In this document: piece by piece, positions 17,542 to 25,521 of the stretch
Position numbering within the stretch: position 1 is the first letter of the stretch
Layout of the letters: every line of letters begins with the position of its first letter
Assembly: GCA_958350755.1 (NCBI GenBank)
Contig: CATWID010000001.1
Location: 1-64,000 of the forward strand
DNA from: an uncultured Collinsella sp.
Lineage (GTDB): Bacteria > Actinomycetota > Coriobacteriia > Coriobacteriales > Coriobacteriaceae
Length of the DNA: 64,000 bases
Direction of reading: 5' to 3'
Program-made: the position numbers and the translations under genes
The notes under the pieces: model-generated
The model's input: only the letters and a program-made list of their open reading frames with translations
Told to the model about the DNA's origin: nothing
Databases searched by the model: none

Positions 17542-18999
17542 ATGGACTACAAGATTACTGGCTACGAGCCCGCCCAGCTGTTCCATTTCTTTGAGGAGGT
17601 CAGCGCGATCCCCCGTGGGTCTGGCAACGAGAAGGGCATCAGCGATTTCCTGGTTGCGTTTGCCAAGGAGCGCGGTCTTGATGTGTACCAGGACGAGGTC
17701 TACAACGTCATCATTCGCAAGCCCGCATCTGCTGGTGCCGAGAATGCCCCGACCGTGATGCTGCAGGGCCACATCGATATGGTGTGCGACAAGTTGGGCT
17801 CCGTTGAGCATGACTTTACGACCGACGGTATCGACCTGGTCGTTAAGGACGGCGTCCTCACCGCTAACGGCACCACCCTGGGCGCCGACAACGGTATCGC
17901 CGTCGCTCTGATGCTCACTGTTCTCGATGACGATTCGATCGTTCACCCCGCCCTCGAGTGCGTATTCACCACCGACGAGGAGACTGGCCTGGTCGGCGCC
18001 GAGACGCTCGACAAGTCCCAGATTAGCGCCCGCACCATGATTAACCTTGACTCCGAGGAAGAGGGCGTTGCCACCGTCAGCTGCGCCGGCGGCGTCGTCG
18101 TTACCTACACTTGCCCGATCGCGCGCGAGCACAAGATCGGTAGCACCCTCACGCTCGATATCTCCGGCCTACTGGGTGGTCATTCCGGCAACGATATCAA
18201 CCTGGAGCGCGGCAACGGCAACCTCATCATGGCCCGCATCATCGACCGCCTGATGGTTGCCGGCGAGCCCGCCATCGTCAGCTTTAACGGCGGCACTAAG
18301 GACAACGCCATCAACCGTGAGTGCAAGGCCGAGCTGGTTTACGCCGACCACGCTGCCGCCGAGGCCGCGGCCCAGATCGCAAAGGGCATCATCGCCGACG
18401 TCACTGCCGAGCTCGAGGTCTTCGACCCCGGCTTTACCTGCACCGTCGAGATTGCCGACGACGCCGAGGTCGAGGCCATGGATCAGAAGTCCGCGCTTGC
18501 CCTCATCCGCGCCCTGCGTCTTGCCCCTAACGGCGTGATTCGCCGCAACGTCGCCACCGACGGCTCCGTCGAGGTTTCCTCCAACATCGGCGTGGTCGCC
18601 ACTTCTGACGACGAGGTCAAGATCATGCTGTCCCCGCGCTCCTCGATCACCTCGCTGCAGAACGAGTTCAAGGACCGTCTGCAGACGCTGGCCGATGTCT
18701 TGGGCTTCGACGCCAAGTTTGAGTTCGAGTATCCCGGCTGGAGCTATGCCGAGCATTCGCCGGTCCGCGACGTCTTTGTCGAGAGCTATCGCGAGCTCTT
18801 TGGCTCCGAGCTGCGCATCGAGTCCATTCACGCCGGCCTTGAGTGCGGCCTGTTTGCCGAGGCCCTGCACGGCCTGGACGCCATCGCCGTGGGCCCGACG
18901 CTCTCCGATGTCCACACCCCGGACGAGAGCATGGAGCTCGCTTCTGCCGAGCGCTTCTACGAGCTGCTCATCGACGTCCTCAAGCGCCTTGCCGCGTAA
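17542..18999 (+). CDS. pepD: Aminoacyl-histidine dipeptidase (M20 family)
   Basis: PepD-type metallopeptidases cleave Xaa-His dipeptides such as carnosine. The 485-aa protein has the M20 metal-binding sequence in order: QGHIDMVCDK near residue 78, LGADNGIAVALML near residue 113, TTDEETGLVGAE near residue 142, and GLLGGHSGNDINLERGN near residue 210. Length matches the family (485-490). ATG 17542 follows aaggaggcacc, so the upstream in-frame codons are not used. A hairpin follows at 19041-19073. Confidence 0.93.
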   Translation: MDYKITGYEPAQLFHFFEEVSAIPRGSGNEKGISDFLVAFAKERGLDVYQDEVYNVIIRKPASAGAENAPTVMLQGHIDMVCDKLGSVEHDFTTDGIDLVVKDGVLTANGTTLGADNGIAVALMLTVLDDDSIVHPALECVFTTDEETGLVGAETLDKSQISARTMINLDSEEEGVATVSCAGGVVVTYTCPIAREHKIGSTLTLDISGLLGGHSGNDINLERGNGNLIMARIIDRLMVAGEPAIVSFNGGTKDNAINRECKAELVYADHAAAEAAAQIAKGIIADVTAELEVFDPGFTCTVEIADDAEVEAMDQKSALALIRALRLAPNGVIRRNVATDGSVEVSSNIGVVATSDDEVKIMLSPRSSITSLQNEFKDRLQTLADVLGFDAKFEFEYPGWSYAEHSPVRDVFVESYRELFGSELRIESIHAGLECGLFAEALHGLDAIAVGPTLSDVHTPDESMELASAERFYELLIDVLKRLAA

Positions 19000-19040
19000 G
19001 GGTCGCCTTGACTAAGCCGCTCTAAAACGGCTGGCTATGA

Positions 19041-19073
19041 AAACGGCCGCCTGGCGTAATGCCGGGCGGCCGT
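19041..19073. terminator. Terminator between pepD and mntP (convergent)
   Basis: AACGGCCGCC and GGCGGCCGTT arms lie between the convergent pepD and mntP genes and could serve both directions. Confidence 0.7.
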
Positions 19074-19079
19074 TATTCG

Positions 19080-19658
19080 TTACAGCGCCAAAATCCCCAG
19101 ATGCTCAAGCAAGATCTTAAGCCCGATGAGGATGAGCACGACGCCACCCACGATGGTGGCAGGCTTTTCGTAGCGCGCGCCAAAGGTGTGGCCGATCGCT
19201 ACGCCGGCGACGGAGAAGATAAACGTCGTGATTCCGATAAGCGATACGGCGGGAACGATGTCGACCGAGAGCGCGGCAAATGAGATGCCCACGGCTAGGG
19301 CGTCGATTGAGGTGGCGATGGCGAGAATCAGGTATTCTGCCAGGTCAATCTTCTCGGCATTCTTGTTGTCGCTCTCATCCTCGTCTTCGGTAAAGGCTTC
19401 CCACAGCATTTTGCCGCCGATAAAGGCGAGCAGGATAAAGGCGACCCAGTGGTCGATGGGGCCGATGATGCCCATAAACTGGCTGCCGAGCGCCCATCCG
19501 ATCACGGGCATGCCGGCCTGGAAGCCGCCAAAGAACAGGCCGAGTACCACGGTGACTTTAAGGTCGATCTTCTTCATGCCAAGGCCCTTACAGATGGAAA
19601 CGGCAAAGGCGTCCATCGAAAGGCCAACGGCGAGCAGCACGAGCTCTGCGAGTCCCAT
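19080..19658 (-). CDS. mntP: Manganese efflux pump MntP
   Basis: MntP exports Mn2+ and protects from manganese excess. The 192-aa protein has six hydrophobic segments in two repeats, each with a conserved acidic signature (LSMDAFAVSICKG near residue 14 and ATSIDALAVGISFA near residue 110). The start is at 19658, preceded on the minus strand by agaggga; further in-frame upstream codons lie inside the riboswitch terminator region and are rejected. The yybP-ykoY riboswitch directly upstream (19712-19858) supports the Mn2+ assignment. Confidence 0.93.
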   Translation of the reverse strand: MGLAELVLLAVGLSMDAFAVSICKGLGMKKIDLKVTVVLGLFFGGFQAGMPVIGWALGSQFMGIIGPIDHWVAFILLAFIGGKMLWEAFTEDEDESDNKNAEKIDLAEYLILAIATSIDALAVGISFAALSVDIVPAVSLIGITTFIFSVAGVAIGHTFGARYEKPATIVGGVVLILIGLKILLEHLGILAL

Positions 19659-19711
19659 AGTCTGGCTCCCTCTCTGCGGGCGGGCCCGCGTGTACCTCTT
19701 GGGGGAGCAAC

Positions 19712-19858
19712 AAAAAAGACCCGTGGCGTACGCGTTGCGCGCGCAGCCACGAGTCTCGTTCATTAAGGCAAGCCAGGCCGCATCGGCCAGTGTGTTGACT
19801 TACCGCGCCACCGGAGGCGAACCCGGCTACGCGACTACTCCCTCATATATGCGAATCC
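19712..19858 (-). ncRNA. yybP-ykoY manganese riboswitch upstream of mntP
   Basis: On the minus strand the leader contains GGGAGTAGTCGC (19843-19831), then GTCAACAC and CCTGGCTTGCC, in the order seen in yybP-ykoY Mn2+ riboswitches. It ends with a terminator: GACTCGTGGC pairs with GCCACGGGTC and is followed by TTTTTT (19717-19712). In the family Mn2+ binding to the aptamer disrupts the terminator and turns on the exporter. A -10-like TAGCAT lies at 19866-19861. The 347-nt gap between mntP and disA is otherwise without genes. Confidence 0.88.
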
Positions 19859-20005
19859 CGATGCTAGCACATAAACAGCTCATTTTGGTTGGGGCCCTCA
19901 GTTGTGTTCGCTCATTCTGTAAGCATCGGATTTCGCGAGCGCCGCGGGGACAAACCGTGAGAAACTATTTAGCGTTTATGGAGCGTATACGATGGGAGCG
20001 ATGCC

Positions 20006-21073
20006 TTGGATAAGAACGAGCTGCAAAAGCGTATGGAACAGGCCATCCGCCTGACGGCACCTGGTCAGCCGATCCGCACTGCCCTCGACATGATCATCGC
20101 CGGTCACCTGGGCGCTCTTATCTGCGTCGGCGACACCGAAAACGTGCTTGCTGCCGGTAACGACGGCTTCCCGCTCAACATTTCGTTCACCTCGAACCGT
20201 CTGTTCGAGCTCTCCAAGATGGACGGCGCCATTGTCATCGACGGCGACCTCACCCAGATCCTGCGCGCCAACTTCCACCTCAATCCCGATCCCTCGCTTG
20301 CCACGAGCGAGACAGGTATGCGTCACCGCACCGCCGCTCGCATGTCGGTGCTCACCGATGCCATCGTGATCTCGGTCTCGGCCCGTCGTGCCGTCGTCAA
20401 CGTGTACGTTCACGGCAAGAGCTACGAGATCCAGCCCGTCACCACCATCATGAGCTCGGTCAACCAGCTCGTCGCCACGCTCCAGACTACCCGTCAGTCG
20501 CTCGATCGCTCCCTGCTGCGCCTGACGGCCCTCGAGCTCGACGACTACGTTACGCTCGCCGACATTACCGGTATTTTCTCGAGTTTCGAGATCATGCAGC
20601 AGGCAAAGACTGAGCTTAAGGATTGCATTGTCAAGCTGGGTAACCAGGGCAAGCTCGTGCAGATGCAGCTCGAGCAGCTCGCCGGCTCCAGCATGGATAC
20701 CGAGTACGACCTGATGATTCGCGACTATGCGAGCGATTCCTCCGAGGCCAATGCCGAAAAGATCCGCGCCAACCTGAGCCGTATGACGCCCAAGGACTTG
20801 TCCGACCCGCAGCATGTGGCGGCGGTTCTGGGTTACGACGACCTGGACGAGGACTCCGTCATGACACCGCTGGGCCTGCGCACGCTTTCGCGCGTGTCCG
20901 TCGTGCGCGACGGCGTGGCCGAGAAGATCGTCGACGAGTATGGATCGCTGCAGGAGCTCATGGACGACATCAGCGAAGATCCGGAGCGCCTGGGCGACTT
21001 TGGCGTCAACAACCCTGCCATTCTTGCGGACTCCCTGTACCGCATGAAGGGCACCAAACAGGGGAACGCATAA
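20006..21073 (+). CDS. disA: DNA integrity scanning protein / diadenylate cyclase DisA
   Basis: DisA makes the second messenger c-di-AMP from two ATP while scanning DNA for branched structures. The 355-aa protein has the DAC domain (residues 1-140) with DGAIVIDGD near residue 73 and RHRTAARMSV near residue 107, an alpha-helical spine, and a C-terminal helix-hairpin-helix region. It starts with TTG, 7 nt after gggag; no in-frame ATG fits as well. Its stop TAA overlaps the ispD start (taATG). The order disA-ispD-ispF-cysS matches Bacillus. Confidence 0.95.
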   Translation: MDKNELQKRMEQAIRLTAPGQPIRTALDMIIAGHLGALICVGDTENVLAAGNDGFPLNISFTSNRLFELSKMDGAIVIDGDLTQILRANFHLNPDPSLATSETGMRHRTAARMSVLTDAIVISVSARRAVVNVYVHGKSYEIQPVTTIMSSVNQLVATLQTTRQSLDRSLLRLTALELDDYVTLADITGIFSSFEIMQQAKTELKDCIVKLGNQGKLVQMQLEQLAGSSMDTEYDLMIRDYASDSSEANAEKIRANLSRMTPKDLSDPQHVAAVLGYDDLDEDSVMTPLGLRTLSRVSVVRDGVAEKIVDEYGSLQELMDDISEDPERLGDFGVNNPAILADSLYRMKGTKQGNA

Positions 21074-21801
21074 TGGCGCCCGTATGCGCCGTGGTCGTTG
21101 CCGGTGGCAGCGGCCAGCGCTTTGGTAACCCCGGTGGTAAGCAGCTCGTCAATGTAGCGGGCCGTCCGCTTATGAGCTGGTCCATCCGCGCGTTCGATCG
21201 TAGCGACAAGGTCGGCCACATCGTGGTGGTGTGCCCTGCCGAGCGTCGTGCCGAGATGCGCCGCCTGGCCATCGACCCGTTTGACTATGACACGCCCATC
21301 AGTTTTGCCGATGCCGGCGATACCCGCCAGGATTCCACCCGCGCCGGCGTGCACGCGGTGCCGGCGGGTTTCGAATATGTCGCCATCCACGACGGCGCCC
21401 GTCCACTCATTACGACCGAGGCTATCGACCACGCTATCGACGTGCTCGTGAGCGACCGTGCCCTCGATGGTGTCGTGTGCGGCCAGCCTGCCATCGACAC
21501 GCTCAAGATTGTCGACGGCGACAACATCGTCGAGACGCCGCCGCGCGAGCTGTACTGGGCCGCGCAGACGCCGCAGATCTTTAGCGTCGACGCCATGAAG
21601 CGCGCCCACACCGCAGCCATCGCCGAGGGGTTTATCGGGACCGACGATTCTTCGCTGGTCGAGCGCATGGGTGGGCGCGTCCGCTGCGTTCAGAGCCCGC
21701 GCGATAACCTTAAGGTGACGGTGCCCGAGGACCTGCGTCCCGTAACCGCGATTCTGCTCGGCCGTATGGCCGAGGGAGAGGACCTTCCCCATGTTCAGTA
21801 A
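21073..21801 (+). CDS. ispD: 2-C-methyl-D-erythritol 4-phosphate cytidylyltransferase
   Basis: IspD catalyses the CTP-dependent third step of the MEP pathway. The 242-aa protein starts with the nucleotidyltransferase signature CAVVVAGGSGQRFG and KQLVNVAGRPL; DGARPLIT and the RDNLKVTVPEDL C-terminal block follow. Translationally coupled at both ends: start overlaps the disA stop, and the last 11 nt overlap ispF. Confidence 0.95.
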   Translation: MAPVCAVVVAGGSGQRFGNPGGKQLVNVAGRPLMSWSIRAFDRSDKVGHIVVVCPAERRAEMRRLAIDPFDYDTPISFADAGDTRQDSTRAGVHAVPAGFEYVAIHDGARPLITTEAIDHAIDVLVSDRALDGVVCGQPAIDTLKIVDGDNIVETPPRELYWAAQTPQIFSVDAMKRAHTAAIAEGFIGTDDSSLVERMGGRVRCVQSPRDNLKVTVPEDLRPVTAILLGRMAEGEDLPHVQ

Positions 21802-22285
21802 CCTGCGCATTGGACACGGCTACGACGTTCACCGTCTGGTGGAGGGGCGTCGATGTATCATCGGCGGGGTTGACATTCCCTACGAGCGCGGTCTGCTGGG
21901 CCACTCGGATGCCGATGTGCTCGCGCACGCGCTGGCCGACGCCATTTTGGGCGCCTGCCGCGGGGGAGACATTGGCAAGCTATTCCCCGATACCGACCCC
22001 GCCTATGAGGGTGCCGATTCGATGGTGCTGCTCGCTCGCGTGATGGACTATGCGCGCGAGCTTGGCTTTGAGTTTGTCGATGCCGACTGCACCATTGCCT
22101 GCCAGCAGCCCAAGATCACCCCGCACCGCGATGCCATGCGCGCCAACCTGGCCCATGCCCTGGGCGTTGACGTCGAAAACGTGGGCGTCGCCGCCACTAC
22201 GACCGAAAAACTCGGCTGGGAAGGCCAAGGCGAGGGAATTGGCGCTTGGGCCGTCTGCCTGCTACAGAAAACCGTTAAGGAGTAA
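21791..22285 (+). CDS. ispF: 2-C-methyl-D-erythritol 2,4-cyclodiphosphate synthase
   Basis: IspF makes the cyclic diphosphate in the fifth MEP step. The 164-aa protein has the zinc-binding GHGYDVHRL (residues 8-16) and LGHSDADVLAHALADAILGA, and the C-terminal AATTTEKLGWEGQGEGI. It overlaps ispD by 11 nt and is followed 3 nt later by cysS. Confidence 0.95.
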   Translation: MFSNLRIGHGYDVHRLVEGRRCIIGGVDIPYERGLLGHSDADVLAHALADAILGACRGGDIGKLFPDTDPAYEGADSMVLLARVMDYARELGFEFVDADCTIACQQPKITPHRDAMRANLAHALGVDVENVGVAATTTEKLGWEGQGEGIGAWAVCLLQKTVKE

Positions 22286-22288
22286 CGA

Positions 22289-23755
22289 ATGCGTATCTAC
22301 AACAGCGCTACCCATAAAAAGGAAGAGTTCCAGCCCATCGAGTCCGGCAAGGTTCGCATGTACGTGTGCGGCCCCACGGTCTACGACAACATCCACATCG
22401 GCAATGCCCGCACGTTCATCAGCTTTGACGTGATTCGTCGCTGGCTCATCGCGAGCGGTTATGAGGTCACGTTCGCCCAGAACCTCACCGATGTCGATGA
22501 CAAGATCATCAAGCGCGCCAACGAGCAGGGCCGCACGGCCGCCGAGGTCGCGACGGAGTTCTCCGACAAGTTCATCGGCGTCATGCGCGCTGCCAACGTG
22601 CTCGACCCCGATGTGCGTCCCCGCGCCACCAAGGAGATCGGCCCCATGATCGCCATGATCAAGACGCTTATCGAGCAGGGCCACGCTTACGCAGCCGATA
22701 ACGGCGATGTGTACTTTGCCGTGCGCAGCGATCACAACTACGGTCAGGTCTCGGGCCGCAACATCGACGACCTTATGGTTGGCGCGCGCATCGAGGAGAA
22801 CGAGGACAAGAACGACCCGCTCGACTTTGCCCTGTGGAAGGCCGCCAAGCCCGGCGAGCCCAGCTGGCCGAGCCCCTGGGGCGAGGGCCGTCCCGGTTGG
22901 CACACCGAGTGCGCCGCCATGGTGCACCGCTACCTGGGCACCCCGATCGACATCCACGGCGGTGGCTCCGACCTTGCCTTCCCGCATCACGAGAACGAGT
23001 GCGCCCAGGCTACCTGCGCCTGGCACCAGGGCTTCTCCAACACCTGGATGCACACGGGCATGCTGCTGGTCGACGGCGAGAAGATGTCCAAGTCGCTCGG
23101 CAACTTCTTTACGCTGGCCGAGGTCCTCGAGCAGCACTCCGCTGCCGCCCTGCGCCTGCTGATGCTGCAGACGAGCTATCGCTCGCCGCTCGACTTTTCG
23201 TGGGAGCGCCTGGAGGGTGCCGAGAACTCGCTCGCGCGTATCGCCGGTACGGTCGAGAACCTGCGTTGGGCTGCGAACCATGCGACGGCCGATGCCGATG
23301 AGGCAGCATCCGAGGCGTTTGCCGCCAAGGCCGCCGAGACCCGTGCCGCTTTTAAGGAGTGCATGGACGACGACTTTAACACCGCCGGTGCCATGGGCGC
23401 CGTCTTTGGCTTTGTCACCGAGTGCAACCAGTATCTGGAGCAGGCGGGCGACGCTGCCGACAAGGCCGCAGCCTTGGCTGCCGCCGATACGCTGGTCGAG
23501 CTGCTCGATACGTTTGGTGTTGAGCTTCCTGAGCCCAAGGTCGAGCTGCCGCTGGGCCTGCTGGGCGTTGCCGCCGGTCTGGTTGCCTATACGGGCGACG
23601 ACGTGGACGAGGCTGCTGCCAAGATTCTCGAGGCCCGCGCCGAGGCCCGTGCCGCCAAGAACTGGGATCTGGCAGATGCCATCCGCGATCAGCTCAAGGA
23701 CCTGGGCCTCACCATTGAGGATACTGCCGCGGGCACTCGTATTAAGAGTCTCTAG
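22289..23755 (+). CDS. cysS: Cysteinyl-tRNA synthetase
   Basis: CysRS charges tRNA-Cys. The 488-aa class I enzyme has CGPTVYDNIHIGNARTF (zinc Cys plus HIGH-like HIGN, residues 28-44), the zinc ligands in GWHTECAAM and FPHHENE, and KMSKS near residue 270. The gene belongs to the disA-ispD-ispF-cysS operon. Its stop is followed at once by a predicted structured element (23762-23864). Confidence 0.96.
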   Translation: MRIYNSATHKKEEFQPIESGKVRMYVCGPTVYDNIHIGNARTFISFDVIRRWLIASGYEVTFAQNLTDVDDKIIKRANEQGRTAAEVATEFSDKFIGVMRAANVLDPDVRPRATKEIGPMIAMIKTLIEQGHAYAADNGDVYFAVRSDHNYGQVSGRNIDDLMVGARIEENEDKNDPLDFALWKAAKPGEPSWPSPWGEGRPGWHTECAAMVHRYLGTPIDIHGGGSDLAFPHHENECAQATCAWHQGFSNTWMHTGMLLVDGEKMSKSLGNFFTLAEVLEQHSAAALRLLMLQTSYRSPLDFSWERLEGAENSLARIAGTVENLRWAANHATADADEAASEAFAAKAAETRAAFKECMDDDFNTAGAMGAVFGFVTECNQYLEQAGDAADKAAALAAADTLVELLDTFGVELPEPKVELPLGLLGVAAGLVAYTGDDVDEAAAKILEARAEARAAKNWDLADAIRDQLKDLGLTIEDTAAGTRIKSL

Positions 23756-23761
23756 TATTTG

Positions 23762-23864
23762 TCGACCGTTCGAGGTGCGGCAGATTGCCTTGAAAGAGGA
23801 GGGCATAGACCTGGTGGTCATGCCCGACGATTGAAAGGCAAGGTGCCATGGCTCGGACGGTCGA
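23762..23864 (+). ncRNA. Candidate structured RNA element between cysS and rlmB
   Basis: Five nested helices can be drawn: 13 bp (23762-23774/23852-23864, one G-U), GGCA/TGCC (23779-23782/23844-23847), TTGCCTT/AAGGCAA (23785-23791/23835-23841), GGGCAT/ATGCCC (23801-23806/23820-23825), and GACC-tggt-GGTC (23808-23819). The internal loop is purine-rich on both sides (gaaagagga and gacgattga). No Rfam family is recognised. It could be a cis-acting leader of rlmB, a processing site or a palindromic insertion. Confidence 0.5.
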
Positions 23865-23898
23865 TTCTTGTTCGTTATCTATTTAAGGAGGCCGTTTT

Positions 23899-24813
23899 AT
23901 GGCCGACAATCGCAAGCGTGCGCCTCGTGGCGGCAAGCAGACTGCTTCTGGCTCGCGTCCGATTCGCCGCAACGACCGCGCTGCCGCTCCCAAGGGCCAG
24001 CGCGATCGCGCCCAGGCCGCACGTCCGCAACGCGATCGTAACCGCGACGCTATCCAGGTTCCCAAGGGCGAGTTTATCGAAGGTCGTCGTGCTGCCGCCG
24101 AGGCGCTGCGCACCGGTTTTCCCATCAAGTGCGCGCTCATCGCCGAGGGCGGGGAGCGCGATGCCGCTCTGTCGCGCCTGGTCGATGACCTCAACGCCAC
24201 GGGTGTCCGCATTAAGTATGTGCCGCGCGCGCAGCTCGATGCGCTGTCGAGCCATGGCGCTCACCAGGGCATTGCGCTCGAGGTGGGCAACTTCCCTTAC
24301 GCCGATGTCGCCGACATCCTCGACCGCGCAGGCGAGGGCCCGGCGCTTGTCGTGGTGCTCGACCATGTGACCGACGACGGTAACTTTGGCGCCATCGTGC
24401 GCTCTGCCGAGGTTGTGGGCGCAGCGGGCGTCATCATCGCCAACAAGCGTGCCGCCGGCGTGTCCGTGGGCAGCTACAAGACCTCCGCCGGCGCCGTCAT
24501 GCATCTGCCTATCGCGCAGGTGCCCAATATCGCTCGTGCGCTCGATGACCTCAAGGCCGCCGGCTTTTGGGTGGGTGGCGCTTCCGAGCATGCCGAGGGC
24601 AGCTGCTGGGATGCTCCCTTCGAGGGCCGCGTGGCGCTCGTCATGGGCTCCGAGGGCGACGGCATCTCGCGTCTGGTGCTCGAGAAATGTGACTTTTTGA
24701 CCAAGCTTCCCCAGCGCGGCATGACCGAGAGTCTCAACGTGGCCCAGGCGACCACCGCGCTGTGCTTTGAGTGGCTGCGCCACAATGCCGGCGAGCTCAT
24801 GGGGGAGGAGTAG
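23899..24813 (+). CDS. rlmB: 23S rRNA 2'-O-methyltransferase, TrmH/SpoU family (RlmB-like)
   Basis: A SAM-dependent SPOUT methyltransferase that most likely methylates a 23S rRNA guanosine. The 304-aa protein has a 55-residue Arg/Lys/Ala-rich N-terminal tail, a substrate-binding domain (FIEGRRAAAEALRTGFPIKCALI), then the knotted SPOUT core: VTDDGNFGAIVRSAEVVGAAGVI, ALVMGSEGDGISRL and ESLNVAQATTALCFE. The RBS aaggagg precedes ATG 23899. Order cysS-rlmB-yacP matches Bacillus yacO-yacP (without mrnC). The exact target nucleotide is not shown. Confidence 0.9.
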   Translation: MADNRKRAPRGGKQTASGSRPIRRNDRAAAPKGQRDRAQAARPQRDRNRDAIQVPKGEFIEGRRAAAEALRTGFPIKCALIAEGGERDAALSRLVDDLNATGVRIKYVPRAQLDALSSHGAHQGIALEVGNFPYADVADILDRAGEGPALVVVLDHVTDDGNFGAIVRSAEVVGAAGVIIANKRAAGVSVGSYKTSAGAVMHLPIAQVPNIARALDDLKAAGFWVGGASEHAEGSCWDAPFEGRVALVMGSEGDGISRLVLEKCDFLTKLPQRGMTESLNVAQATTALCFEWLRHNAGELMGEE

Positions 24814-24816
24814 CGC

Positions 24817-25494
24817 ATGTCCAAGAAGAACCGCGCCAAGTCCAAGGCCAAGCGCTTTGGCGAAGGCTCGGCCAAGCCGATTGTTTCGGCCGCGACCTAT
24901 GGCGTGGGCGGCAATGCGTTTGCGCAGGCCATCGCCGACCCGGTCTCGACGGTGCACTCCAATAAGCCCGAGCTGCTGGTGGTCGACGGCTACAACGTGA
25001 TCCACTGCACGCCGCGCTACGAAAAGCTCGTCTACGACCATTCCGATGATCCGTATTCCAGCGACGTTCACGATATGGCGCGCACGGCACTCATCAACGA
25101 TGTTGCCGCGTTTGCCCAGGGCCGCTACGAGGCCGTGATCGTGTTCGACGGCGCGGGCAACATCTCCAACGAGCGCCCCAACCTACCGGCCCGCGGCGTG
25201 CGCATCGAGTTCTCGCCGACGGGCGTCTCTGCCGATACCGTGGTGCAGAAGCTCTGCATCGAGGCACGCGAGGAAGGCCGCGCGTGCTCCGTGGTATCGA
25301 GTGACGGCACGATCCAGGCTGTCGTCATGGGGAAGGGCGTCACGCGCATCTCGAGCCGTATGCTGGTGGACGAGATCAAACAGATCGATAACGACGTTCA
25401 CGAGGCCGAGGAGGCCCCGCAGATCAAGATGACCCTGGGCAGCCGCTTGAGCCCCGAGGCGCTGGCCAAGCTCAAGGCCCTGCGCGGGAGGTAG
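24817..25494 (+). CDS. NYN-domain ribonuclease of the YacP/Rae1 family
   Basis: A 225-aa protein whose residues 50-215 match the YacP-type NYN (PIN-like) nuclease fold: LLVVDGYNVIHC with the first metal Asp, VIVFDGAG, SADTVVQKLCIEA and VVSSDGTIQ. In Bacillus the homologue Rae1 cleaves mRNA on the ribosome. A basic N-terminal extension of about 45 residues (SKKNRAKSKAKRFGEG) is extra and may bind RNA. It starts 3 nt after rlmB, so the two are probably translated together. Confidence 0.85.
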   Translation: MSKKNRAKSKAKRFGEGSAKPIVSAATYGVGGNAFAQAIADPVSTVHSNKPELLVVDGYNVIHCTPRYEKLVYDHSDDPYSSDVHDMARTALINDVAAFAQGRYEAVIVFDGAGNISNERPNLPARGVRIEFSPTGVSADTVVQKLCIEAREEGRACSVVSSDGTIQAVVMGKGVTRISSRMLVDEIKQIDNDVHEAEEAPQIKMTLGSRLSPEALAKLKALRGR

Positions 25495-25521
25495 GGGAGC
25501 TGACGGCGCGACGCTGTCTCG

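Noticed and set aside
23756..23834. Possible remnant peptide EVRQIALKEEGIDLVVMPDD ending at 23834
   Set aside because: Short, no start codon with RBS, and the DNA is better explained by the nested helices at 23762-23864.
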